64,000 bases of DNA from Caprimulgus europaeus. Its lineage: Eukaryota; Chordata; Aves; Caprimulgiformes; Caprimulgidae. Under the pieces are notes generated by a model. That model was not told the origin of the DNA and did no database searches. It was given only the letters and a program-made list of their open reading frames with translations. Both the position numbers and the translations under genes were made by a program. This document shows, piece after piece, positions 23,626 through 35,409 of this stretch. The stretch's first letter is position 1. Every line of letters starts with the position of its first letter. The stretch lies in the NCBI GenBank assembly GCA_907165065.1, contig OU015540.1:186001-250000 (forward strand), read 5' to 3'.

Positions 23626-26600
23626 AAATCCTCCTCTCATGAACTTAGGGTTGTAAGAAAAAAAATGAAACTTATTTCTTACCTTAAAATTCCCATTGTG
23701 CAAATTATAGAGTGGCTGAAAGAAAGCAGCTGGAGTGGGAATATTAAAGCAGGAGAGGCTTTTTGCCCTGAAGTGAGAAAACAACACTTAAAATAAAAAG
23801 TAGACAATTTTTCTGTATTCTGTCTTGATGATATAGCACACTGATTAGATGAAAGTCCCACACTTATGTTATAAAGATTGCATGAGAAGCCCATTTTACA
23901 TGGTTTCTGACATCTCATGCAATTGTTTGTCTGCCTCCTGTGCAGCATTTAATGTTTCTAGCCCGAAGAGCAGTCTTAAAAGTGTCTGAGGAATGCTATA
24001 TGCTGCAAACTCAATACCAGTCTATTACTCATTATATGCACTGAACTATTTATGCCTTTGTTTAACAACTTATTTGATCTTAACCACTGTTTCTGGAAAT
24101 GCTTTAGAGAGTTCTTGCTTCATTAAATTTAGACAGAGAAATTCCACCAGGCATCCTAGTCCCTTTATTAGAGTTCATCCTGTAAAAATATTTTATCATA
24201 TGGACATCATGTATTCTCTAAGACTGACACATATATAGAACATAATAATGCACATCAAGGCACAGAAGGAAGAGGTAGAAGATTTACTTTTGCTCTGCTA
24301 GCATAAAAAAAAAATTGCACAGGATGTTTGAAGCAAGATTCTACAGATACTTTTTTCTGTGTACAACTTGGTTTCAGGACCAAAGAAACACTGAATCTGA
24401 GGCAGTGTAGTTTGCCTATATTGATATTTTACATACTGACTACTGCCAAATATGTGACAAGTAGTTTAACACTGACATCATTTTAACCACCGTTATGGAT
24501 TGCTGTGTACTTGCACTTTTAATTTATCTACATGAATCTTAACAAAAAGTTCCCATGGGTTTAAATTTCTTTAACTCCAGGAGACCCTTAAGCTTTAGCT
24601 GAGTTTGGGTGCCACAAAGGCACTTTGGTCTCCTTAAGGATTGCATAGTGGGTCAGTAACTATCATTGGCCAAGGAACATGTCATGTCCCAAGATTGTCA
24701 AAAAAGCTTTTGAAAACAATTGAGTCTATGCAGCAGAAACAGGAAGCAAAAGGGATATAAGGACACTTGATTTACCCTCTTCAGGCTATAAAGGTCAAGG
24801 GGAACTTAATGAAAAACTATAACATACCTTGAAGAAAGCTTGCAGTTCCAAAATAAATAGAGTAGAGTGCCCAAACTTAGAGTAATGAATAAGAACTGCA
24901 TAGTTCTGGTATTTAGGATCTTTTCAGACAGTTTTGGTACATCTAGGAAAAGAATCAACACAAAAAATAATTGATAGAAAGTCTGGAAGTCAAGATAGAA
25001 ACCCAAATAACCAAATAGTGTAAATGAAGCAGGCTGCTAAAGACCTCAAGTGATTTGGCTATGAAAACCTGAAGGAAGATAGTACTGATTTGAAAAGCTT
25101 CATTTTACCAGGTATCCTCCTTTTTTTTTTTTTTTTTTTCTTTTTTCTTTTTTCTTTAACACAGACAAGGGAAAACATGAATTAAGGTAAAAACATTCTT
25201 TGTACCTGCTCTTTGAAACACTGTTGTCTGGCTCCACTCACTCCACTGACTATGATACGAATCCTCATTTTCAGAAACCTTGCAGCGAACTCGTGCAATG
25301 TAAGCAACGCCACTGCGAAGTTCTGTGGCTTCAATTTCTATCTGTGGCAGCGAACTGGGTGGTGTCTTGTTCAATGCATTCTGCAAAGCATTACAAAAAA
25401 TGTCTTTTTAAGAAGGCCAGGCAAAGGGATGGTCTTTTAAAGTCTACCCCTGCCCCTTTTCTTTTCCAAATCCTCTTTTCTTGGATGCAGGAAGAGGGCC
25501 TGCATGATGATGGATGATTTTTGAATGCAGGGTTCAGGAGAAGATTTATTGCTCTTCAATATTGATGTTTTATATAAAATCTTTCAGCCTTGCTGTGGGA
25601 AACCAGAAAGGCCAACTTGAAACAGTCAGCTGCCAGAAAGCCCTGAGCTGAGTGGTAAGGTCACTGCACCTAAAGAGCAAGGCAGCATCAGTGTGTGCCT
25701 CATCCAGTTACCTCCCAGGACATGTTGTGCTCCTTATACTGCAACTCATATTGAAGAATTTCAGCGAGGTACCAAGGCACACTCCACCATATGAGATACT
25801 TGCTGGCAGTGATGTTGCTTCGGATGTTCAAAGGTGGATCAAGTTTTACTGCAAATAGAGAGGTAGGTTTTTTCACAATGTTTGGGACATGAACACCACA
25901 GATGCATGACACCAGGCTGACTAAAGTCTTGGAAGATAAAGCTGAGTCTAAAGAGTGATACTAAGACCAGTAGTAGACCAAATTATCTTACAGGATAGAT
26001 CAGAACAGCTCCAGAACTGACATAAATTAATGATAACTCAAGTCACCTGTAAGGATAGTCCTGCAAGCAAACAACCACTCCCAATGTCACATTCTACTCT
26101 TCCAACATACCATGAATATAAACAGGCTCTGAGATTTTGAATACCAGAGCATTTCTCTGAAGTACCAGGCCATGGGACATTGAATTAGATCCATGATTTT
26201 GATTCCTTATGACTTCATTTGTTAGAAGAAAAAAAACACCAAAACAAGCAAAACCCCAAACCAACCCAACTATAGAACCAGTCCAATTGTACATTGTCCA
26301 TGGCACAAGAAAACATGATGCAGATGAGAAGTACACTGGAAAAGTGCTCCAGAGCCAGCCCTTTCCGAATTCCTGGAAAAGTCAGAACGGAGAGACACTG
26401 GGACCGCATTCTTACTGATGAAGTCTGCACAGTGCACTCTTGAGGGAGTCTGTCTCGTTTCCATTATTTTCACTTTCAGTCTTTGAGACACCCTTTGTTA
26501 GACAGCATGTCAGACCTACCCCAAAGCTGCTAGGCAGAGCCTCAGTCCACAGCTGCCCTGGTTCATACTTACTGTGCTCGCGGGGATTGTACTCTGGAAA

Positions 26601-28727
26601 GGTAATGTACGTGTGATTATGTCCAAAGAAGTTGCCTTGGAGAGAGACTCTATAACCATCTGTTTCCAAGATCTGGCTGGCTAAATGGATTGTGCAGTGG
26701 TACTGATTCTGCATGCTCTCCCTGGCAGTCAGTTTGCAGCTGGCGTTGTGGCCCTTTGACCAGAGGCTAGAAGAATAAAAGGGCTAAAAGTTTCTTTTAA
26801 GTCACATGATTAAGTGCTTTTCAGTTTATGAAAGACGGGTGGCAACCTTAGCACAGCACCGCATTCTGGAAGAACACAAACTGCTTTAGTGTGGGCAGCG
26901 GAGAAACCAATGCTAAAGCTGGCGGGACGGCAGGGCTAAAGAGGGAGGAAGGACACACCTTCATAACCTCACTGCTGAGAGCAACAAACCTCCCAACAGC
27001 TGCACACAGGGCCCAGGACCTGCCCCCTGCTCCCTCTGAAGTAAGAGGTCTGCTATGTGTTGCTGCCAGGAAGGTAGCTGATGTAGAGGGATAGGAGTGG
27101 GTGGATGGTTAGTTACAAGTGCACAGCACAGAGCTAACAAATTGTACATTAAAGCCTCTTTTGCTACAAACAGACCAGTACTGACAGCAAAACATGTCAG
27201 AGCTTGGTTTGTTGTTTGGTTGGTTGAGTTTTTTTTTAATATTCAGAAGCTTCAGCATAACATAGCAGGATGAATGACAGAAAACATCATCTTGGGAAAA
27301 TAGCTCTGGAGAACAGTCTTCTATTATTAAATATCTGATGGAGCCATTTATTATCAAATTTTTTCAGGTTGCATGTGACCCCCACAATAAACTGAGATCT
27401 TACAGTTTATCAGCTCATCATTTTTCTCATAGATTTAAAATTCAGTATCTTTATGAGTTAGGCTATTTTTGACTTAACTTTACCAGAATATGAGGCATCT
27501 AATGTCAACATGGCGTACCCTCGTGTAATAATAGCTCACTAGTTGCTGGTAGTCAAGACAACATTATTCCATACACTAAACACATTCATCTCAAATTTTC
27601 ACATCACAATGCTTATTATCCTATCACCTAGCAAACTACTCACCTGATTTCTTCTGTCAAAGGAAAAATTATTCACATAATAGTCTAAATCTGTTATTAA
27701 AGTTTATAACTCACTGGACTTTAAAAATCCTTTTGTATATCTCTATTAACTAACTTAGATTGAACCACTAGGGGTTTAATTTCTAGGCAGCAAGACAAGA
27801 AGTGATTAGAAATTGATTAGTCAGCTTCATATAAGATGAGTTCTGGAAGTGCCCAGATCATAGGGAGCAGAGGCTGGGATGGGAAGGGTCTCTGTGCTGA
27901 AGGGGACACTGGATGGACAGACTGCCCTGAGCAAGCAGGAGATCACACAGTGCGGTGCTGGACCTCTGCTGCACCCCCCGTGGCTGTGGGCCCACAAAAG
28001 GCTGCGAAGGGAGCAGCTTCCGAGGCAGCCCAGGTACGTGGTGATGAGATGGCTGAGCTGTGCCACAGTGTCTGCTGTGGGGGGAGCAAAGCCCACGGCT
28101 GGACCTTGTCTCCACAGGGCTCTTAGGGTGCAGGTCTTACTTGGTGAAATGCAGGTGGAAAGGTCCATTGCCCATGGGCTCCTCCATTGCCCACACGCAG
28201 GTCATGGTAGTCACGTAATTATTCAGGCAGCTCAGGGTGCCAGGGAACTCTGCAGAGGAAGGAAATCAGAGCTGCACACGTGTATCACCTGAGGAGGCCT
28301 TGCTTGGAACATCAAATGCATTACTTGCTAGTGCTTCTTTTACTGACACCTCATCTACCCTTCCTCATGGTGTTCTTCCTCTCTTGTACCGCACTTCACT
28401 ACGTGAGATGAGTGTAAGATCTTGGGGCAGTGACATTGGGCTGTAGCTACATTTTTCCTGCTGCCCAACTTGTCCAGTATGTGCTCAGTTCCTTAGGCCT
28501 GGCATCGCCAGTCAGTTGTACCAGTTCCTGGGACCTAGGAAAGGGCAGTCACAAGATCTTGTTGTGTACTTTAGGGTCTGTGAATGAAAAACGAGCACAT
28601 GCACGAGTCTCTCGTCTCACAGTGGACCTATTCCAGATCTCCTCTTACCTCTCCCTCTTCCTCCCCCAAAGAGCAGCACAGCAGTAATGCACAACCGGAG
28701 GCCCAGCTGCCACACATCTCCTCCCAT
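22195..28727 (-). CDS. IL9R: IL9R, interleukin-9 receptor alpha chain (8 coding exons, 474 aa)
   Basis: IL9R is a class I cytokine receptor at the cell surface. In mammals it binds IL-9, pairs with the common gamma chain, and signals through JAK1/JAK3 and STAT1/3/5. The eight exons give 1425 nt in one frame with GT-AG junctions and intron phases 1,2,1,0,1,2,0. Layout: signal peptide about 1-24; D1 with paired cysteines (LSCLNNY...TCVW; ASCKL; YHCTI); D2 starting at [14 protein letters not shown] at 219-223; membrane helix about 246-263; Box 1 [12 protein letters not shown] at 279-290; tail exon 299-474. Human IL9R has [45 protein letters not shown] and a tail with NNNNYCALG; the bird has matching [45 protein letters not shown] and SSSDYCTLC. 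These IL9R-specific matches exclude IL4R, IL2RB and IL21R. Human IL9R is about 521 aa; the shorter tail explains the difference. Neighbours are IL21R upstream and PDPK1 downstream, on the same strand. Confidence 0.93.
22836..23226 (+). mobile_element. CR1 LINE, 0.39-kb 3' fragment in IL9R intron 7
   Basis: It begins with GTTGGGGCTGTTCAGCCTGG and runs through GCTGTGGCTGCTCCTCCCTG to CATTCTGTGATTCTATGATT. It is 5'-truncated, plus oriented (antisense to IL9R), and ends only about 110 bases from the exon 8 acceptor. The subtype tail differs from those at 12630 and 19655. Confidence 0.92.
23563..23624. repeat. (TAGA)n tetranucleotide microsatellite
   Basis: Short AAAT units are followed by about twelve uninterrupted TAGA/GATA units, in IL9R intron 7, roughly 60 bases past the exon 7 donor. 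A perfect repeat of this length is likely polymorphic. Confidence 0.95.
23683..23767 (-). CDS. IL9R: IL9R exon 7, Box 1 (JAK-binding) exon
   Basis: 85 nt, entering in phase 2 and leaving in phase 0. Acceptor CTCACTTCAG, donor AAG/GTAAGA. It encodes R-AKSLSCF, then [19 protein letters not shown] and FK. The proline-rich PTPAAFF core is the Box 1 that in class I receptors docks JAK1. It is the most conserved IL9R exon and gives the strongest evidence for gene identity (human VPSPAMFFQPLYSVHNGNFQ). Confidence 0.95.
24828..24942 (-). CDS. IL9R: IL9R exon 6, transmembrane exon
   Basis: 115 nt, entering in phase 1 and leaving in phase 2. Acceptor TTTTCCTAG, donor AAG/GTATGT. It encodes a short stalk (D-V-P-K-L-S-E-K) and a hydrophobic helix, [19 protein letters not shown], at about residues 245-263, followed by N-C-K-L-S-S. 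Length and phases match the IL21R membrane exon (97 nt, phases 1 to 2). Because the phases are unequal, skipping this exon would shift the frame. Confidence 0.92.
25119..25157. repeat. Homopolymer T / pyrimidine tract
   Basis: Nineteen consecutive T plus interrupted T-runs on the plus strand form an A-rich purine tract on the IL9R sense strand, about 50 bases past the exon 5 donor in intron 5. It may be length-variable. No retrotransposed body is attached to it. Confidence 0.8.
25206..25380 (-). CDS. IL9R: IL9R exon 5, D2 second half with WSEWS
   Basis: 175 nt, entering in phase 0 and leaving in phase 1. Acceptor TGCTTTGCAG. It encodes [20 protein letters not shown], the receptor-core strand matching human LILEAFELDPGFIHEARL, then [17 protein letters not shown] with the WSEWS box at residues 219-223. 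The donor is AG/GTACAA, which departs from the GTRAGT consensus at +4 to +6. Reading past it gives 16 more residues and a stop. Confidence 0.93.
25712..25848 (-). CDS. IL9R: IL9R exon 4, D2 first half
   Basis: 137 nt, entering in phase 1 and leaving in phase 0. Acceptor CTATTTGCAG, donor GAG/GTAACT. It encodes [20 protein letters not shown], then [15 protein letters not shown]. Human IL9R has KLDPPSDLQSNISS and SYELAFKKQEEAWE at the same place. Two N-glycosylation sequons are visible (NIT, NMS). Confidence 0.94.
26573..26766 (-). CDS. IL9R: IL9R exon 3, D1 second half
   Basis: 194 nt, entering in phase 2 and leaving in phase 1. Acceptor ATTCTTCTAG, donor ACA/GTAAGT. It encodes [20 protein letters not shown], then CTIHLASQ and, at the end, [14 protein letters not shown]. 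The last segment aligns with human DPEYLPRRHV just before KLDPP. It carries two D1 cysteines and sequons NAS and NHT. Confidence 0.92.
28141..28249 (-). CDS. IL9R: IL9R exon 2, D1 first half
   Basis: 109 nt, entering in phase 1 and leaving in phase 2. Acceptor CCTCTGCAG, donor CAA/GTAAGA. It encodes [20 protein letters not shown] and PFHLHFT. The C-x9-C-x-W pattern is the first class I receptor disulfide, and the segment matches human FTCLTNNILRIDCHW and PWLLFTSN. It has no start codon of its own and depends on exon 1. Confidence 0.92.
28649..28727 (-). CDS. IL9R: IL9R exon 1, start codon and signal peptide
   Basis: 79 nt ending in phase 1 at donor AGAG/GTAAGA. ATG at 28727-28725. It encodes [20 protein letters not shown] followed by G-G-G-R-G-R, a typical signal peptide with a hydrophobic core. 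The residue completed across the junction is Glu, just before FPGTLSC. Identity rests on position, phase and signal-peptide form, because this part is not conserved in sequence. Confidence 0.85.
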
Positions 28728-28739
28728 TCCAGACAGTAT
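28728..28739 (-). other. IL9R: Possible IL9R 5' UTR exon edge (acceptor before ATG)
   Basis: Twelve bases upstream of the ATG the minus strand reads TTCTATTTTAG, a fair 3' splice site. If used, the 5' UTR continues in a non-coding exon further right. IL21R shows a similar acceptor 20 bases before its ATG. Transcription could instead start just upstream without splicing. Confidence 0.4.
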
Positions 28740-31700
28740 CTAAAATAGAACACTTGTTAGAAGCAGTTTTGTCAGTATTTGTACCAGCAGGTTGAAGCTT
28801 TAACTACCTGCTTCTGCCAGCCCTGACACAGGCTGACATTGACTGGCAGAGAAGGCACCAACTCAGCTATAGAATTTCTTCTATAGGAATTGTTTTTCTC
28901 ATGGCAGTGAATAGTACTTTGCACAGAAACCTAAAGCACCAGCTGCCTGAAAGGAAGTATTTAATTTCTACCATTTGATCAGGGGCATGGGAGTGTTCCA
29001 TCTTTCCTTCTTCTTGAATTTTTTTGGCATCTGGTTTATGACAACTTAAGAACAGAGAGCCACAGTGGGTTGGAACAAATGTTCACGTTTCCCCGTATCC
29101 TGTTGCTGACAGTAACCAAAACCAGATGCTTAGAGAAAACTGTAGCAACAGAGGAAGCATAGATGTTCTTCTCTAAGAAAATGCTCAGCCTCCAGACATT
29201 TTTACCGCAGGGGCTTCCTGGAGCAGACATAATTTGTGCACATTCAAAGCTTCAATAGATTTTTCTCTCATGAGTTTGCCCATCAGCAGTAGTCACCTGC
29301 TGAAAGCCATCTACACCACAAACACTGCTGTCTGCCTCTGATGATGGTTCTTTTTTCCCTTGAGGGAGTTAAGTAACTGTTCTTGTGCACCTCCCCTTTC
29401 TCTTCACTAGACAAACACTTGCTTGGCCTGCTGGTGTCACAAAACTTTTGAAGTAGCATTTCTTCAAGCCACTTGGAGTTGTCCTGAGCTAGTGTGAAAG
29501 GATTTGAGGTCATGAGCAAAAGCTGGGATAGAAATGGCTGTTCTATCCTACAGATTTTTTGTTTTAGAAATTAATCCATTTCATATCTGAACATAACTTA
29601 AGACCTATTGTAGTTTTCTCCCTCTCTCTCAGTCACACAAACACATACACACAAGAAGCTACAATTCCAGGCAGATAACCACGTTGCTCATCTGCAGTGT
29701 GGGGAATCTTGGGATCATATTTCTTTCTCATAAGTACTTCCTTGCTGTAAAAGAAAACTCAAAGACAGAAATAGAGAGAATAGCTGATACACTTCAAATA
29801 TACTTACACAACCCTTCAGTAAGCTGGAGTATTGGCTAGGCCCTAGGTATTCTGCTTCCCCAGTGAGTGCTTTGACCAGGAGTGTATCTTCTGCAATATG
29901 GAACACTGTCTCTCTACAGGGTTATGCTAAAATCCCTCTCTTTCTTTTTAACCAGAAGTTCCGTTCTGTGAATTCTCTCCTGCTGAAGCTTTCATTTAAA
30001 ATGTTACTTTTTCATAAAAAGTTTCCAATTTGCTTATTTTTCCAGCAAACAAAGTTTAATATGATGAATCCTGACCTGATCTACTCAGCAATATATATAT
30101 ATTTTTTAAGATGCTTCCAGTTCACAGTATCTGCTGTTACCTTAATGCAGCCTGTGATTCAGCCTGGAGCCTAGAAAACATGGAGTGAGTTTGTAGACAG
30201 AGACCACTAATAAATATAGTAAAAACAGTTACTTGAAAAATTAAAAAAATATTGAAGGGACACTGGTTGCTCAGCATGGACCCTGAACTAAGCTCTAGAG
30301 CTGAGGTAACAAGAGGCTGTGAGAATGTTCTGTCTTGAAAGAGTTTGGCTTAGTTATTGCAAAAAAGAAAAAACAAACAAAATTTGACAGGGGTTAGGAT
30401 CTCTCCTTCAGAAGAAGCTGGGGAAGAGGGACAGAGAAGCGTTGGGACAGGAGAAACACTGAAGCACGGCATTAGCACAAGACCAAGTAGGTATAGCCTG
30501 GCTATAGATAAGATAGTGGTTTCTAACCAACAAGGGGTCTGAAGTAGTCTTGAATAGGAGTGAGTGAGAAAGAGCCTACATTTGGCAAGAATTGTGATAT
30601 TTCTATTATTAAGATTGTTTTACTGAAGGGATTAAATGATCTGATGGCTACAGTAGTAGGAGCTGGACTCCATGACCAAGAGTATCCTTCCAGTTCCAGA
30701 TTTCACAAAGCTACACAGCAGCATCCACATATCAACCTCTTTTCTGTAATTGTGCTGGCTTACAGTGCCCCTTTTCTGAATTAAATAGTAAAATAATTAC
30801 AGTGTTTCAGAAACTGATCAAGAGCAAGAGAATCTTTCTGACATCCACTTCACCACCTCTTAGTTTATGGGTTTTTTTGTAAATATCCTGTTTTGCTGCA
30901 GACCTCCTTCTGAGTGGGGGTTGTCAAGAGGAAGTGTCACCATTAGCTGATTTTAGCTGAGGGAGGCTGGGAGGCATGAAGTCTCTCCTGCTTATCATTT
31001 TAATCAGGTTTGCATATGATGCCCATGATAGATACAGTAAGACTGACTAAATATGAAATAGAGAGAGCTGCATTAGTAGAATTATATGCATGTGCTTACA
31101 AGAACTCATTCAGGCACACAAACAAACAAACATAGGTCAAGATAACTAAACCAAGACAGAATATTTCCAGGTAATTGCTAATTTGATAAACTGTAGTCTG
31201 TAAGTCTTGGTTAGGCATCTTAAAAAAACAAACATACAAACAAACAAAACAAAAAACACTGAAATTGATGCAGGATTAGTTATAACTCTCTATCCTAAAG
31301 CGATCATGATGGTGTTCTTCTCTTAACATCGACAATCCTCAGGCTTGCCAAGGTAAACCTACAGTACATCCTAAAAAGCTGGTTCACAAACAGGTCCTAT
31401 CAATTCTCAGTAACTGCCAGACACTTCCCACTTACAAAGGAATAATTGTACATTTTCTAGTGTTCAGGGGAAAGATCTATTACAAGCATGGAAACATATT
31501 AATGAGGTCACTTAAGTAATGTCTGCTGATCCTTGCAATGAGTTTGTCATAGCAAGAAAATACCTGCAAACTTTGCTAGAATCCTAGAGATGCTCTGATG
31601 CCTTTTCTCATCTTTCATACTCACTGTGCTTCCCACTTGGTTCAAGCCACTCAGCTGTTGGAAAAGAATTGCCACATTACCCTAAAACAGGTTGAGCTGA

Positions 31701-34067
31701 TGATAGCCCAGCCTGAGCACAGGTGAACTGTTTTGGTAAGTCCCAGATGAAAATGACTGCTTTGGTGAAATTATCTTCCTCTTGTGTAGGACAATATGAA
31801 GGTTTTGATAGAACACGTAGCAAAATGGACATGGTCAATTCAAACACCAGCTCCTCTTGGTGCTGGACAGCAGACAGACAATAGGACAAAAATGAGGCAA
31901 GCACAAAAGCACTTTTCAATTTCAGTGAGCGTGGATTCTTGGTGACATAGCAGGCATTCATCATTCTTCCCAGGGACCATCATCTCTGAACACTGCCAGT
32001 TCTTACTGCAGCAGGAGGGAGGCAAGAAGCTGGAACCAAGGGGAGGGAGGCAAGCCAGGAACCAAGCAGAAACCAGTAAGGTGCCAGCACCATTGCAAGG
32101 CAACATCTTGTTAGCGTGCCCTATATCCAGTGCTAGCAGCAAGGGCACTATTACAGCAGCTAGGGGACTGGAAGACAAATCAACTTCCTAGCCAGGATGC
32201 TTGATGCTTTTTTTGTTCTAACACTCAGTTTCTGCAACACTGCTGAGTTGTGGGTAGAGGCAGAAAAGCCCCATGAGAACTGTGAGAGGTGTCAGAGGAA
32301 GGGAGAACAACTATCTTCAACTCTGCAGGAAAGAAAGAGACCAAATGTCCGAGAGAAAGCCCTGAAATTATACACCAGGTATGCTGCCACCAATCCAGGT
32401 GCTGGTTTAGCATCAGAAACTGACTGGTAACCTCAAATTCCCAGGTCGTCTCAGGCTGGTTGCAATGCTGTTTCTATCCTTTCTGTATGTTTCCAGGGCA
32501 GAGTCGTTCTGCCTGGTGTAAGGTGATGGAAATGAGGCCTTGCAGCCATGCCTTTCCCCTCCTATCCTGTGGCTCCATCAGCTGCCTCCATTTCCCAAAA
32601 GTAATTTTAAGTAATTTTAACCAGAATTTGTATATACACAGATTTTTCAAATGCTCTCAACTGCTTATCAAGAGAAAGACAGGTGATCAACTGTTATTGT
32701 ATTACCAGAAATCCATTTTCAAAGTTCTCGCTAAACCCCACATTCAGAGTCCACACAGTAGAACAATAAAAAGATGGCTTTTGCTTTTAAGAATTTATAG
32801 GGTAAAATAAATTATTTGATAGATACCACTGAGAGGGGAGGTAATACAAGAATGTGACTTGAAAGTGGGAACAAGAAACTTACGATTTAAGTGATAGAGA
32901 AAGGGCGATAGAAAAATTGTGTAGAGAAATGTAATGGGTGCAAAGTGATGGACACAAAAAAGAACCCTTGCATCCCTGACCTTTGGATGACTACAAGTAA
33001 GACAAGATCAGCTTTACAAAAACCTGATAAAACATGAAATTGAAATATCATACAAGAGCATGACCAAGGATTTCATTTGGACATGTGTGCACAGGATTTT
33101 TTAACTTGCTTTGACACATGTAGTGATACTATAGGCCAGCCCACAGCAAACAGCCAGGACTCCTAGGTTCTATCCTACCTCTGCCATCAACTTTTATATA
33201 GAGTAGATTGTTTTGTCAGTGCTATTTTTCTTGTTGCAGCTCACTCATATGGTCTGCTGTGCTCACCTAAAACTTAGATGAAGTCAGAAACTTCAGGCTC
33301 TGATTTGGCAATGGCTCTGAGCTGTTCCAAAATGTGCTCTGCTCGCTCTCCCTCCCACAGCAAGATATGACGAGTAGTGCACAGTGGGAGCAGGCACAGC
33401 AGACCTGGACCCTTGAACACTGTTTCAATTCCTTACATCTTAGCAATTAGTCATAAATGACCTGCGCTCCCTTGGCCATAATCCTTTGCTTTGCTTCAGT
33501 CTCTTTCAGAGGCAGCACCAGCAGACACTAAAGAAAGGCAGGACACTGACTTACACCTATGAATTAAAACAGTGACAGGCAATAGTGTGTCTGTACCAAC
33601 ATGCACATCCCTCCATCCATTAATGTTAGCCTCACGTGCACATTCACCAGAGCGATCCATTGTGATACTAAGAGTGACTGTTTATCTTGGGCGCTCCTTC
33701 AATCATCCCTCCCTACGATAAAGTATTTTGTAGGTCCTTTAAGAAAAATTCTAGATTATCTACCTCCTGAATACCTAGTCCTCTAAACACATCTGACAGA
33801 AGCACATTGAGTACACATAGTAGACTCACATGATCAGCATGTGAACTGCTGGAAAATAAGGTAGAAGTAGTACAATTTCTTCATCTGCACAGATTATCAG
33901 AGAGAACCCCATAAAATCAGTCATCTTCTTTCACCTTTAGAGAGCCAGTTTTCCCCCAATTTGATGTTCACAAACAGCTGTGTACTTTTAGACTTGACAG
34001 ACTTGGATCCCAGAGGCTGAAAAAATAGCTGCTACAAAGGATGAGTACTGCAATAAAACTATATTCA

Positions 34068-34096
34068 TACACACATATATATATACATACATACAT
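34068..34096. repeat. Short CA/TA/CATA microsatellite
   Basis: ACACACATATATATATACAT followed by CATACAT units. Simple repeat in intergenic DNA, too short to say more. Confidence 0.7.
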
Positions 34097-35241
34097 TTAA
34101 AAAAGCATATTTTTGTCTTCAAAGTCCCAGCCACTGAGGGCTATTTTGGCTGGATTCATTTACATTAATCTGTTTCAGTCAGAGAAGAGTACCTGAGAAG
34201 TATTTATTTAAGATGATGCTTCTTTCTAGCATAATCCATCTTAGAATTAATGTAATAGTGTGGTTTTGTGTTCAACAATCCAGCAGAACAAAAGTGCAAA
34301 GACCCTTGTGGTGGCTTTATTGTACTAGGTTCCCAGTACAGGAAACAATATAGAATTCCACCTTTAGGTGAACATATTGTTTCAATCTCTTTGCTCAGTA
34401 GATGTGTCCTGTCATGATTTACTGGTTTGCATAGCCCAGAAATACATTATACTGTCTTACCAGCTCGAAGGCTTCACTTTTCACGCTGCTTCTCTCCCTT
34501 GATAGTTTAGGCTGTGTGGTTTGATGATCAGGCAGTAGCAGCAGTGGCATAATAAAGTAGAGCTTACTGCACCCGATTTTAAAGATAATCTCAAGAACCA
34601 ATGAAAAACTACTCAGATTATCAGATTGAATTAAGGTAGCTGCATCTGCAATTACTCATTAGTGATAGAGAAACTGAGGAATTTCTGTTAAAGGGTTAAC
34701 ATTTAAAAGGCCAAGTAATTTGCTGAATATAAAAGTACCTTCTTGCAACTTTTACATTAAAAAAGCCAACAGAAGAGCTCTCCAAGCGTCCTAAAGCCAT
34801 TTCTTATCTTTGTCTGAACGTGAGGCGAGACTGCTTCCATCCAAGGCCCCTGCCCAACTGTGCTCAGACACCTGAAGCACCCCTGAGCTGCCCTGTCCTG
34901 TACTTCCTCCACAGCCTGTTGCTGCACTGTGCTCAAAGGGGCAACTCTGAAAGCAAAGGCTAGCCAGCATCACAGTGCTTCCATGTCCAAATCCTAGAGT
35001 GTATAAGGAACAGATCTTCCATAACCACCTACAATGCTGCAGTGGTAGTGTTACAGTCAGGATCCATCAAATCAGTCACATACACGGGTCTAGTGCCAGA
35101 GAAGGGGAAGAGAGAAGCAGACAAAGCACAGACTGAGTAGCAGTATTTCAGTATTAGCTTTAGGGGCCAAGAGACAGGAAGACGGGGGCCATGCAGAAAT
35201 GGAGACAGACATTTCCAAATTAGTATTACAGATTGAGTTAT

Positions 35242-35409
35242 GGCAGAGTTACAGGCTGCCCGAAGAGGCTGTGGAGTCTCCATCTCTGGAGATGTTCCAA
35301 ACCTGCCTGGACGCTTTCTTGTGCAACCTGTTGCAGGGAACCTGCTTTGGCAGGGGATGGACTGGATGATCTCCTGAGGTCCCTTCCAACCCCACCATTC
35401 TGTGATTCT
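35242..35409 (+). mobile_element. CR1 LINE, 0.17-kb 3' fragment
   Basis: It starts at GGCTGCCCGAAGAGGCTGTG (the NRLPREVV-type end of CR1 ORF2), passes TCTGGAGATGTTCCAAACCT and GGACTGGATGATCTCCTGAG, and ends CCATTCTGTGATTCT. It is plus oriented and 5'-truncated, lying between IL9R and IL21R. Confidence 0.9.

Noticed and set aside
22195-28727. Identification of the left receptor as IL4R, because IL4R neighbours IL21R in human
   Set aside because: KLDPP...[25 protein letters not shown] and the DYCTLC tail match IL9R, not IL4R, and the tail lacks the I4R motif and length of IL4R.
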